Positions 8,613-17,542 of a stretch of 64,000 nucleotides of DNA are shown one piece after another. The number at the start of each line of letters is the position of its first letter. Position 1 is the stretch's first letter. Both the position numbers and the translations under genes were made by a program. This DNA comes from Caecibacteroides pullorum (GTDB lineage Bacteria; Bacteroidota; Bacteroidia; Bacteroidales; Bacteroidaceae): positions 62,001 to 126,000 of the forward strand of contig NZ_JAAZTS010000005.1 in NCBI RefSeq assembly GCF_019239235.1. The letters are read 5' to 3'. A model generated the notes under the pieces. That model was given only the letters and a program-made list of their open reading frames with translations, made no database searches and had not been told where the DNA came from.

Positions 8613-9422
8613 TTATTTAGGTAAGTTAAACGCTACAGACATCTCCTTCATCTGCTCCTGGCTCATGCCGTCGGGCTCGAAGCCCATGTTCTTAGCGGCG
8701 ATATAAATCAGGGCGGACTTGTTCAGTACATCGATCTGGTCGAAAGCAGCCATGACATCAACATCGACCGCAAACACGCCATGCTTTTCCCACATAACGA
8801 CGTCATAGTCGTCGAGTTCGCGAATAGTGGCTTCGGCCAATTCTACTGAGCTGGGCAATTTATAAGGAATGATACCCAAACCACGCGGACAGAAAGCTTT
8901 TGTCTCAGGGATCATGCTCCACAACAAATTGCTGGCAACGTCTTTTTCCAAGAATTTCTTGTTGTGCGACATGGCCACCAACTCGATAGGATGTGTATGA
9001 ACAGATGCCTTATAGGGAAGGCCTTTTGAAATCAAATAATTGTGTACACTCAAGTGAGAAGGAAGCTCGGAAGTGGGCATCACAGGGCTGTCTGCAATGA
9101 TCACATAGCTGGCGCAATCATCGAGAATGCGGATGATAGAGCCATTCTCCATCGGACGGCGTGCCAAGTCGCGCATACGCTTCTGGGTACCCTTGCAATA
9201 GAAATAGCATCCTTTCAAGTGAGGGAGCACGGCTCCTATCGGTTTCACTTCGCTAATGGCAGGCATCGCCTTGATGGCGTCGTCCACATATTCGGTCACA
9301 TTTACTGTAATGTTACCACCATTGCGTTCGGCCCAACCTTTTTGCCACAAATAGCCAGCCACTTCGGCTACCTTTTCTACTTCGGCTGCCAGAGCCGGAC
9401 GATTGTTCAAAATTGATTCCAT
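8613..9422 (-). CDS. rhaD: Rhamnulose-1-phosphate aldolase
   Basis: 269 residues. A class II zinc aldolase that splits L-rhamnulose-1-phosphate into dihydroxyacetone phosphate and L-lactaldehyde. The sequence shows the N-terminal WAERNGGNITVNVTEYVDD stretch, the zinc-ligand segment VHTHPIELVAMSH and a later WEKHGVFAVD histidine, all typical of RhaD. It lies between rhaT and fucO and supplies the substrate of fucO. Confidence 0.93.
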   Translation of the reverse strand: MESILNNRPALAAEVEKVAEVAGYLWQKGWAERNGGNITVNVTEYVDDAIKAMPAISEVKPIGAVLPHLKGCYFYCKGTQKRMRDLARRPMENGSIIRILDDCASYVIIADSPVMPTSELPSHLSVHNYLISKGLPYKASVHTHPIELVAMSHNKKFLEKDVASNLLWSMIPETKAFCPRGLGIIPYKLPSSVELAEATIRELDDYDVVMWEKHGVFAVDVDVMAAFDQIDVLNKSALIYIAAKNMGFEPDGMSQEQMKEMSVAFNLPK

Positions 9423-9456
9423 AAATACTCTTTCTAAACTACAAATTTACAATAAT

Positions 9457-10488
9457 TCAAGACTGCGCCATGGCCACTACTACGATAGAAGCGACCAATA
9501 CAACCAAGCCTATGACGAGCACCGAGATGGTACGTGCCCCACATCCTTTCCATTCTTTCAACAAGATACCCCATACGTTACTGAACGTGACGTTCAACGA
9601 CATCAGGATACTCCACGAGAAAGCGAGCAGGACAGGACTTTCGGTCAGAAAACTTTTTCCCATCTCTAGGCCGAAGAATTGCGAATACCACAAAACGCCT
9701 GCCAAGGCGCAGAACAACAGGTTGTTTACAAAGATACTACTTTTCACTGAAAAATAGTCCTTGCCAGTCTTGTTCTTTATATTTTGTTGAATACAATAAG
9801 CAGCATTGGTGCAAAAGCCTCCCAAAGTCACCAGAAAAATGACGGGCAGGCCTGCATACAAAGGCTCTACTCCACCAGCCAAAGCCGCTTCTTTGATAGG
9901 TGTACCAGCATCGAGGCCCAAGGCAAAACAAGCGCTCATCACACCAGCCAGCAAGGCTACCAGCAGACCTTTGGTCAACGCAAAGTCCTTGACCGCAGCC
10001 TTCTTCTCTTCTTCCGTCATGTTTTTCGAACGAAGACTACCTGCATAGCCGATCGTGGCAATACCCGCCAACGTGATGCACACTCCAATAAGCAACATCA
10101 GGCCATCACCATGCAGGAGGTCTTTACCTGCAAACAAAGCAGGGAACAATGTACCAAAAGCCGCACAAGTACCCAAAGAAATGCTTTGTCCCAAAGCGAC
10201 CCCCAAATATCGCATGCTCAACCCAAACGTCAATCCACCTACGCCCCAAAGTATTCCATAGACAATGGCAGGAAGTGCACCACCCGAGCTCCACAGGTCG
10301 AGCAAGTTTCCTCCGTCAGGTATGCCTAGGAAAGCCCCCAACAAAGGGAAAACCAACCAGGCAAAAACGCCCTGAACCAACCAAAAGCTCTCCCAAGACC
10401 ACTCCTTCACTTTATTGATGGGCACATACGAACTGCTCTGTCCGAAGCTGCCAATCGCTATAATCAACAATCCTATCAGTGTATTCAT
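9457..10488 (-). CDS. rhaT: L-rhamnose/H+ symporter
   Basis: 343 residues with about ten hydrophobic segments, in the drug/metabolite transporter superfamily. It imports L-rhamnose across the inner membrane. The SSYVPINKVKEWSWESFWLVQG loop and WGVGGLTFGLSMRYLGVALG helix are characteristic of RhaT. The frame extends 12 residues upstream, but the hydrophobic first helix begins at MNTLIGLLIIAIGSFG, so 10488 is preferred. It sits between rhaA and rhaD in the operon. Confidence 0.92.
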   Translation of the reverse strand: MNTLIGLLIIAIGSFGQSSSYVPINKVKEWSWESFWLVQGVFAWLVFPLLGAFLGIPDGGNLLDLWSSGGALPAIVYGILWGVGGLTFGLSMRYLGVALGQSISLGTCAAFGTLFPALFAGKDLLHGDGLMLLIGVCITLAGIATIGYAGSLRSKNMTEEEKKAAVKDFALTKGLLVALLAGVMSACFALGLDAGTPIKEAALAGGVEPLYAGLPVIFLVTLGGFCTNAAYCIQQNIKNKTGKDYFSVKSSIFVNNLLFCALAGVLWYSQFFGLEMGKSFLTESPVLLAFSWSILMSLNVTFSNVWGILLKEWKGCGARTISVLVIGLVVLVASIVVVAMAQS

Positions 10489-10560
10489 GCTATTTATTCT
10501 TTTGCATACAGCAGAAAGGGACAAGCGCCTCCCGACACTTGTCCCGTCCTACGATGTATA

Positions 10561-11814
10561 TTAATTACGTTTGGAAGTAACCTCCGCTTCATATTTCTCA
10601 ACTTCTGCGATGAACTCCTCGCCCACAGGCACATTGTTCTTCAAGCAGAACATATCCCAAACGGCATTCCAAGGCAACGACTTGGCTTCTTCCAACAGAG
10701 CCAGACGTTCAAATCCCTGGTCGTTAGCTTCATACTTGCGCAATGTATCCAACGGTTCCAACAGGGCTTGGAGCATACATTTCTGTGTAGCACGGCTACC
10801 GATGACATAAGCACCAATGCGGTTGATGCTCGCATCAAAGTAATCCAAACCAATGTGTACACGATCCAACGCATCGCAACGTACGATTTCCTTGCACAAA
10901 TCCAATGTATCATCATTCATGATGGTTACGTGGTCGCTATCCCAACGTACAGGACGGCTAACGTGAAGCATCACTTCAGGGATAAATAGAAGCAAAGAAG
11001 ACAACTTGTCGGCTACGCTTTCAGTCGGATGGAAATGACCGGTATCCAATGTCACAATCTTGTTGTGGCTTGCACCATAAGCAGTATAGAAATCGCTTGA
11101 ACCCACAGTATAGCTTTCCAGTCCAATACCAAATACTTTAGATTCTACACAATCCTTCATATTCTTGTACTCAGTGGCAAAAATTTCATCCAACGAGTTC
11201 TTCAGGATTTCACGATACTTCATGCGATTGACGGTGATGTCTTTGCTACCATCGTGTATCCACAGGTTCATGATACAAGGATCGCCCTGGCGCTTACCCA
11301 TTTCTTCGGCAATGGCACGACAACGCTTGGTGTGCTCAATCCAGAAGTCACGAATAGACTTGTCAGGATTGGAGAGAGACAAGCTACCACTTTTCGGATG
11401 TGAGAAGGAAGTAGAGTTGAAGTCGAGCTTCATATTATGCTCGGCTGCCCATTGCATCCAGCTTTCAAAATGCTTGGGTTCTACCTGATCACGATCTACA
11501 AACTGGCCGCCAAAATCGCCATAGATTTCATGCAAATTCAAACGATGGTTACCAGGAATATAGCTGGCAGCCTTCAGCACATCCTGACGAAGTTCTTCAA
11601 TGTTGCGCGCTTTGCCAGGATAGTTACCGGTAGCCTGAATGCCACCTGTCAATTCGCCAGCCGACTCAAAGCCTGTCACATCATCAGCCTGCCAGCAATG
11701 CAGGGAGAGTTGTACTTTCTGCAAGGCATCCATCGCCTTGTCTGTATCCATACCGATGGCCGCATAACGTTCTTTGGCCACTTCATAAGCCTTTACAATC
11801 AGTTCTTCTTTCAT
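10561..11814 (-). CDS. rhaA: L-rhamnose isomerase
   Basis: 417 residues, the usual length for the family. It converts L-rhamnose to L-rhamnulose in the cytoplasm using Mn2+. Diagnostic stretches include SLHCWQADDVTGFE near the N-terminus, LNLHEIYGDFGGQFVDRD, and the metal-binding region LDTGHFHPTE with DSDHVTIMND. It follows rhaB after 29 bases. Confidence 0.96.
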   Translation of the reverse strand: MKEELIVKAYEVAKERYAAIGMDTDKAMDALQKVQLSLHCWQADDVTGFESAGELTGGIQATGNYPGKARNIEELRQDVLKAASYIPGNHRLNLHEIYGDFGGQFVDRDQVEPKHFESWMQWAAEHNMKLDFNSTSFSHPKSGSLSLSNPDKSIRDFWIEHTKRCRAIAEEMGKRQGDPCIMNLWIHDGSKDITVNRMKYREILKNSLDEIFATEYKNMKDCVESKVFGIGLESYTVGSSDFYTAYGASHNKIVTLDTGHFHPTESVADKLSSLLLFIPEVMLHVSRPVRWDSDHVTIMNDDTLDLCKEIVRCDALDRVHIGLDYFDASINRIGAYVIGSRATQKCMLQALLEPLDTLRKYEANDQGFERLALLEEAKSLPWNAVWDMFCLKNNVPVGEEFIAEVEKYEAEVTSKRN

Positions 11815-11843
11815 GGTTTTATCTTATTTTATTATGGTTATAA

Positions 11844-13304
11844 TTATCGTACAATACGTTTGAATTGAGCATAAGCTTCACTCCACACGGCATCGTCTTG
11901 AGGCTGGAAAGTCTTCAAAGGAATGGATGCCGCTACCAGCTTACGCATGGAAGGAACGTCCTGAGCCTTGCCTGCCGAAATGGCCTGCAACATGATGTTT
12001 CCGATGGCGGTAGCCTCTGACGGGCCTGCTACTACGGGGATACCCACGGCATTGGCCGTCCATTGGTTCAACAAATCGTTGCGGCTTCCTCCACCTATCA
12101 CATGCAATGTATCTATCGGGCGGGAAAACAAGGCACGCAAATCATCGAGAACCTGACGATAACGCAATGAAAGGCTCTCGAAAATACAACGTACAATCTG
12201 ACCACGGGTTTCAGGTACTGGCTGGCCGGTAGACTTGCAATAGTCTTTGATAGCCTGCTCCATATCCGACGGATTGGCAAACGAAGCATCATCTGGATAA
12301 ATCAAGCTACGGAAAGCTTCACAAGCATTCGCTTCAGCTATCAGCTCGGGATAAGAAGTCTCGCCCCATTGCAGACGGCAACGCTCGAGTAGCCACATGC
12401 CACAAATATTCTTCAGGAAACGGATGGTGCCTTCCACACCACCTTCATTGGTGTAATTCAATGCTTCTGTCTCAGGAGTTATAATAGGCGCATCCGCCTC
12501 TATACCCATCAACGACCAGGTACCGCTACTCAGGTAAGCAAAATGGCTACTCTGGGCAGGAACGGCGGCAACGGCAGAAGCCGTGTCATGTCCAGCTACG
12601 GCAATCACTGGAATAGCACCCAAACCAGTCATGCGCTGTACTTCAGCCGAAAGTTCACCCACCTTCTCGCCTGGATAGACAAAGCGTCCAAAATGGGACT
12701 CCGTAAGACCTACAGCCTGCAATAATTCACTTTCCAATTTGCGTGTTGAAGCATTGACCAGTTGAGCTGTAGTCGCAATGGTATATTCGGTCACCATCTC
12801 GCCCGTCAACAAATAGCTCAAGGCATCGGGGGTAAAAAGTATTTTCTCAGCGGCAGCTAACGCACTATCACCCGCACGTCGCATCGCATCCAGCTGGAAA
12901 AGAGAATTAAAATTCATCACCTGAATACCCGTCAATTCATAGACATGCTTCCGAGGTATGCGCGAGAAGAAAGCTTCTGGTGCACCTTCTGTATGTGGGT
13001 CGCGATAAGAATAAGGCTGGCGCAAGAGATGCCCGTCCTTACCTACGCATACGAAATCCACCCCCCACGTATCAATACCAATAGAAACGATTTCTACATT
13101 TTCCTTGCGAGATGCCAATTTCAGACCTTCAATGATATTGCGATAAAGTTCATAAATATCCCAATAGAAATGTCCGTTTACTTCAATCAGATGGTTAGGG
13201 AAACGATTGACTTCTTTCATTTCTAAACCATTCGAAGTAAAACTTCCCAAAATAGTACGACCGCTGGTTGCTCCCAAATCAACCGCGAAAAAACATTGTT
13301 TCAT
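11844..13304 (-). CDS. rhaB: Rhamnulokinase
   Basis: 486 residues, FGGY-type carbohydrate kinase. It phosphorylates L-rhamnulose to rhamnulose-1-phosphate with ATP. The N-terminal phosphate-binding motif FFAVDLGATSGRTILG, the central GHDTASAVAAVPA block and the C-terminal VIGGGSRNDLLNQWTAN nucleotide-binding motif are clear. A start two codons upstream (13310) is equally possible. It is the first gene of the rha operon; a TACTTTTG promoter element lies upstream. Confidence 0.95.
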   Translation of the reverse strand: MKQCFFAVDLGATSGRTILGSFTSNGLEMKEVNRFPNHLIEVNGHFYWDIYELYRNIIEGLKLASRKENVEIVSIGIDTWGVDFVCVGKDGHLLRQPYSYRDPHTEGAPEAFFSRIPRKHVYELTGIQVMNFNSLFQLDAMRRAGDSALAAAEKILFTPDALSYLLTGEMVTEYTIATTAQLVNASTRKLESELLQAVGLTESHFGRFVYPGEKVGELSAEVQRMTGLGAIPVIAVAGHDTASAVAAVPAQSSHFAYLSSGTWSLMGIEADAPIITPETEALNYTNEGGVEGTIRFLKNICGMWLLERCRLQWGETSYPELIAEANACEAFRSLIYPDDASFANPSDMEQAIKDYCKSTGQPVPETRGQIVRCIFESLSLRYRQVLDDLRALFSRPIDTLHVIGGGSRNDLLNQWTANAVGIPVVAGPSEATAIGNIMLQAISAGKAQDVPSMRKLVAASIPLKTFQPQDDAVWSEAYAQFKRIVR

Positions 13305-13335
13305 GGTCATTAGTTATATATTTTTATTGATGATA

Positions 13336-13343
13336 CAAAAGTA
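13336..13343 (-). promoter_or_regulatory. -7 promoter element of the rha operon
   Basis: TACTTTTG on the minus strand, 32 bases before rhaB. No good -33 element is visible at the usual spacing, which fits a promoter that needs an activator. Confidence 0.5.
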
Positions 13344-13450
13344 ACCGTTTATACTTCAACAAGTGATGTCTATTTTGATACTAAATCTGTTATATTTGAC
13401 AATCACCTTTTTTCAAAATAAACGAAGAATAAACAAATCACCTGCTAAAT

Positions 13451-16213
13451 TCATTCTTCCAAATTCTTCATCGGTATCAGCGAGACAGGCCCCAACAAGC
13501 CACTCGGCATAGGATCCCAACCTGCATAATTCCCTTCTTTATAGCCCAATGCCGCAATATTGATATCCTTAAAAATACGCCATTCAACTCCACGTTTATC
13601 CATATCAGCTATACGGTTAGCAGGCAAGTTCGTCACTTCAATTTCCAGTACATTCTCACCCGCACGCAGGTATTTGCCCACCTCGCAACGATAGGGGACA
13701 GCCCATAATGTAGCTACTTCGACACCATTGATACGAACACGTGCACTCTCGCGGACATCTCCCAACGAAAGTATCCATCCAGAAGCATTCTCAGGTGCAT
13801 CCAGCTTAAAGCTCTTAGTATAGCAAGCAGTACCCATTGTCGTACGCGCACCTTCAAAATCTAAATCAGTCCAAGAACCTAACGCAACCTCATCAGGTAC
13901 ATCACTTACCGTCGGCATACTCTGTACAAAACGGAATTTCCATTCACCATCCAAACGGATTTGATCCTGCATCGGAGTAGTATACGTCCATGCCTGTACT
14001 TGTACATCATCTTTCGTAAACGTTTTTAATATCAACGATTCACCCGACCGCATCTGCATAAATACTTCCGTTCTTCCGTCCTTTTGACGCAGGCGAGCCT
14101 TTCCCGAAGTACCATCCATCGGATTATAAAAAATCGCCGACCGAGCCTCTACTGCCAAGGGTATCCAGGCTTCTGTATCCCTATCTGTCAAAGCAGCTAT
14201 AAAATAATGATAACCTTCGGCATGGCTCCTGCGAATACAACTCAATCCATATTGAGTTTTCATCACCTCAGGAACAGCAGAGGTTTGCGCCAAAGTCTGT
14301 GCATAATCTTTGCCAAACAAGATATGTGCACCACCCGCTTGCTTCATAGATTGCATTTTTTTCCAAACGGCTTTAAAAGCGCTTCTACGACTCTCCAAAT
14401 CCCCAAATCCAGGCACATCTTCAGGATACTGATCCAAAAAAACAATAGTAGCCCCCTCGTTAGCCAGCTGGCAAAGCTTTTCAAGCACATCTGCCGGCAT
14501 CAGACGAACCCCAGGCACCACTAAAGCCTTGTATTTAGCCCCCCCCGAAGTTTCTAGCTTACCATCACGGAAGCACAAGGTACGTACAAATGCATCTGAT
14601 ATATAATCCATATCATAGCCGGCATCATTGATGCGATGTACTGCCTCGATAAATCGGGGAGCTCTTTCGGCCATTTTATGAATATCAAACATTAAAAGAC
14701 GTCCATTTTGTTCCTGCCACATGTCGTACACGGGCAAATATACTAAGAAATCGTTGTCCGGCTTGCCCATCTGCAAGAAACTTTGGCAACGAGTAATGTA
14801 CTGAAAGAAAGCTGGTGCGTCACGCCAGATACTATTCGTCGGACTCATGTCGACCGTCGCATAGAATTTCCATCCCGGCCAGGCAGCATCGGCAGGAGAA
14901 TAAGTAGTACCATGGAAATAAGCATGGTTGACACCCGAAACAAACATCAGGTCGATATCTGGCTTACACTGAGATAAGGAGGTACGAAAATGTTCCGTCA
15001 GCCACGTAAATGTTTCAGAAGAAGTATAAGGTTTTCCCGCAATATGTGCCGCCGAGGAAGCATATTTCAGCATGGATAGATCTGAGTCATTCGGACGAGT
15101 CAACGAGTCCTTACGCAGACCCTTAATACCAAAATCAGAAAGGCCGAATCCTTCACACTCAGGAATATCAACCGTCGCATACAGATCAATCAAGTTGCCA
15201 GGAGAACCATGTGCCTGGTTACGCGTCTTTGCTCCATGTCGATGAGCCCACTCCGTCCACTGGCGCGTAAAATTTTCCTGGAGCATTTCAGCCAATGTTT
15301 CACGATAGTCGGATACAATGCGGCGTGCCACATCCGTCCGCCCCTCCTCCGACAGGAACTCAGGCAGATATTCTTCCAATTTATACCCACGCCGCGACAA
15401 AAACTCGTCGAATAGTCCTTTCGTCCAATCAGCTCCATAAACTTCATAAGAATCATTAAAGAAGTTATGAGGGTAAGAGCTATTCCCCTGCATGCCTCCA
15501 AAAGCCTTATCAAAACGGCCTAAATAACGTTCAACAGCCTCATGCGAAAAGTGATTCATCACATATCCTTCCCCGCCAGGAGCAGCCCGCTTCACCTTTT
15601 GGAATGTTTTACCACAAAATGCGGCAATCAGTCGCCAGTTTCCTTTTGGAGCCTTCCAGTCCAACCGGCCTTCGTGTACCTTATCGGTCAAATCCAAACA
15701 TTTTCCATCCTCAGAAAAGGCCATCAGTCTCTCCAGTACTGCATAAGGTTTCTGTTTGCTATCCGTAGTCTCCACCTTCTGCTTCAGGCGCTCCCCTTTC
15801 TTCAACTGATATTCTTCGATAAGTAGACGACAGGCGGCATCCTCAATAGTCACTTCTGGTCCTCCAAACGGCCAACCTGTACCCGTATTCATATCCATCT
15901 GCATACCCAACCTAGCAGCTTCACTTTCTGCATGTCCCAACATTTCCATCCACTGAGGAGAAAGAAATGAAATATCACGTGCCTCGTTTCCTTTAACACC
16001 ATAAATGGGAGTTATTTCCATTGTACCCATACCAGCGGCAGCATATTCTTCCAAACTGCGGGTAAGATTCGCCTTATCAACGGCGCTTCCCATCCACCAC
16101 CAACGAGCGCCCGGCTTAGCCTCAACCGACATTTCCGGCCATGCGATATCTTGGGCGCTTAACAATCCGCATGCGCCCAAAGCCAGTACACAAGTCATCA
16201 ATCGTTTATTCAT
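13451..16213 (-). CDS. GH106 alpha-L-rhamnosidase
   Basis: 920 residues with a signal peptide (MNKRLMTCVLALGACGLLSAQ). GH106 enzymes are inverting, calcium-dependent rhamnosidases that act on pectin-type glycans such as rhamnogalacturonan. The family N-terminus (KPGARWWWMGSAVDKANLT, then EEYAAAGMGTMEITPIYGVKG) and the GHA-type barrel followed by C-terminal beta-sandwich domains (DGEWKFRFV to LPANRIADMDKRG) are present. The frame runs 22 residues upstream but a TATTTTTG promoter element lies within that extension, so 16213 is the start. It would feed free rhamnose to the neighbouring rha operon, from which it is separated by 146 bases with its own promoter. Confidence 0.88.
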   Translation of the reverse strand: MNKRLMTCVLALGACGLLSAQDIAWPEMSVEAKPGARWWWMGSAVDKANLTRSLEEYAAAGMGTMEITPIYGVKGNEARDISFLSPQWMEMLGHAESEAARLGMQMDMNTGTGWPFGGPEVTIEDAACRLLIEEYQLKKGERLKQKVETTDSKQKPYAVLERLMAFSEDGKCLDLTDKVHEGRLDWKAPKGNWRLIAAFCGKTFQKVKRAAPGGEGYVMNHFSHEAVERYLGRFDKAFGGMQGNSSYPHNFFNDSYEVYGADWTKGLFDEFLSRRGYKLEEYLPEFLSEEGRTDVARRIVSDYRETLAEMLQENFTRQWTEWAHRHGAKTRNQAHGSPGNLIDLYATVDIPECEGFGLSDFGIKGLRKDSLTRPNDSDLSMLKYASSAAHIAGKPYTSSETFTWLTEHFRTSLSQCKPDIDLMFVSGVNHAYFHGTTYSPADAAWPGWKFYATVDMSPTNSIWRDAPAFFQYITRCQSFLQMGKPDNDFLVYLPVYDMWQEQNGRLLMFDIHKMAERAPRFIEAVHRINDAGYDMDYISDAFVRTLCFRDGKLETSGGAKYKALVVPGVRLMPADVLEKLCQLANEGATIVFLDQYPEDVPGFGDLESRRSAFKAVWKKMQSMKQAGGAHILFGKDYAQTLAQTSAVPEVMKTQYGLSCIRRSHAEGYHYFIAALTDRDTEAWIPLAVEARSAIFYNPMDGTSGKARLRQKDGRTEVFMQMRSGESLILKTFTKDDVQVQAWTYTTPMQDQIRLDGEWKFRFVQSMPTVSDVPDEVALGSWTDLDFEGARTTMGTACYTKSFKLDAPENASGWILSLGDVRESARVRINGVEVATLWAVPYRCEVGKYLRAGENVLEIEVTNLPANRIADMDKRGVEWRIFKDINIAALGYKEGNYAGWDPMPSGLLGPVSLIPMKNLEE

Positions 16214-16266
16214 AATATTCACAGGTTTTGTATTGGTAAATAAATCAGATTCATTTTTCCATATGA

Positions 16267-16274
16267 CAAAAATA
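16267..16274 (-). promoter_or_regulatory. -7 promoter element of the GH106 gene
   Basis: TATTTTTG on the minus strand, 53 bases upstream of the chosen ATG at 16213; it excludes the longer open frame as the translated form. Confidence 0.55.
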
Positions 16275-16426
16275 CACAACTTTCTCCAAAACTCCTCTCT
16301 TTATTTTGGCTGTAATCTTATTGATTTTGCCACTTAGCAATGCCAAGTTATCTTTTAAAGTATATATATGAAGAATTAGGCTCTAAAAAAATGCTCATTT
16401 TTGCATATTCTTTCAAATATATTCTC

Positions 16427-16434
16427 TAATTTTG
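16427..16434 (+). promoter_or_regulatory. -7 promoter element of argR and the arg cluster
   Basis: TAATTTTG on the plus strand, 28 bases before argR. A TTTG at 16400-16403 is a possible -33 element, though the 23-base spacer is slightly long. Confidence 0.55.
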
Positions 16435-16462
16435 CGCCCAGTTAGAATAAACATGCAAAAAG

Positions 16463-16933
16463 ATGAAGAAGAAAGCCAATCGGTTAGACGCCATCAAGAT
16501 GATCATTTCGAGTAAGGAAATCGGCTCGCAGGAAGAGCTGCTCCAAGCCTTGGGGCAGGAAGGATTCGAACTGACGCAAGCCACCCTTTCGCGCGACTTG
16601 AAGCAGCTAAAGGTAGCCAAGGCGGCCAATACAAATGGGAAATATGTATACGTACTCCCCAATGACATCATGTATAAGCGCCACAACCACCAAAGCGCAA
16701 GCGAAATGCTTATGTCTAGCGGCTTCGTGTCGTTGCAATTCTCGCATAACATTGCTGTCATCCGTACCCGCCCCGGCTATGCCAGCAGCATCGCTTACGA
16801 TATTGATAACCGCGAATGCCCCCACATCCTCGGAACCATTGCCGGCGACGACACCATCATGCTAGTACTGGCCGAAGAAACCTCACATAATGACGTGCGC
16901 ACTTTCCTCTCCGAAATCATACCGAATATTTAA
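16463..16933 (+). CDS. argR: Arginine repressor ArgR
   Basis: 156 residues. The N-terminal winged helix (about 1-70, with GFELTQATLSRDLKQLKV as recognition region) binds DNA. The C-terminal domain (about 80-156) forms the arginine-binding trimer interface and contains the GDDTIML signature. It controls arginine biosynthesis genes in response to arginine and heads the arginine cluster, so autoregulation of the whole unit is likely. The GNAT gene starts 19 bases after its stop. Confidence 0.95.
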   Translation: MKKKANRLDAIKMIISSKEIGSQEELLQALGQEGFELTQATLSRDLKQLKVAKAANTNGKYVYVLPNDIMYKRHNHQSASEMLMSSGFVSLQFSHNIAVIRTRPGYASSIAYDIDNRECPHILGTIAGDDTIMLVLAEETSHNDVRTFLSEIIPNI

Positions 16934-16952
16934 ACAAAACAATAAGATAGAA

Positions 16953-17510
16953 ATGGATTCTAAACAAATTGATGTGATGGTGGCAGACGCCTCACATGAA
17001 GTTTATGTGGATACAATTCTCGACACCATAAGGGAAGCCGCCAAGAAACGCGGCACAGGAATTGCCGAGCGCACACACGAATATGTAGCCACCAAAATGA
17101 AAGAGGGGAAAGCCATTATTGCCCTTTGTGGCAACGAGTTTGCTGGCTTCACCTACATCGAAAGTTGGGGCAACAAGCAATACGTAGCTACTTCTGGCTT
17201 GATTGTCCATCCCAAATATCAGGGTATCGGACTAGCCAAGCGTATCAAACAGGCCTCCTTCCGCCTGGCACGCCTCCGCTGGCCGTGGGCCAAGATATTC
17301 AGCCTTACCAGCGGCGCGGCCGTCATGAAGATGAACACCGAACTGGGCTATGTACCCGTCACTTTCAACGAGCTGACCGACGACGAGGCTTTCTGGAAAG
17401 GATGTGAAGGTTGCATCAACCACGACATCCTGGTGGCCAAGAACCGCAAGTTCTGTATCTGCACGGCCATGCTCTATGACCCTGCCCTGCACGAGGAGGA
17501 TAAAATCTAA
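16953..17510 (+). CDS. GNAT acyltransferase, candidate N-acyl(succinyl)glutamate synthase
   Basis: 185 residues with a GNAT fold: GNEFAGFTYIESW as the beta4 strand region, SGLIVHPKYQGIGLAKRIKQASF as the acyl-CoA pyrophosphate-binding motif A, and MKMNTELGYVPV near the C-terminus. It sits between argR and argG where an enzyme for the first committed step, acylation of glutamate, would be expected; no argA or argJ is present in the window. This species has the N-succinylornithine type of ArgF (60450-61403), so the acyl donor may be succinyl-CoA. That assignment is inference from context. Start at 16953 avoids overlap with argR. Confidence 0.75.
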   Translation: MDSKQIDVMVADASHEVYVDTILDTIREAAKKRGTGIAERTHEYVATKMKEGKAIIALCGNEFAGFTYIESWGNKQYVATSGLIVHPKYQGIGLAKRIKQASFRLARLRWPWAKIFSLTSGAAVMKMNTELGYVPVTFNELTDDEAFWKGCEGCINHDILVAKNRKFCICTAMLYDPALHEEDKI

Positions 17511-17542
17511 GAAGAAATGAATAAATAAACACATATTGAACA

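Noticed and set aside
16380..16462. ArgR operator in front of argR
   Set aside because: AT-rich half-palindromes are present, but none matches the known ARG box well enough to call.
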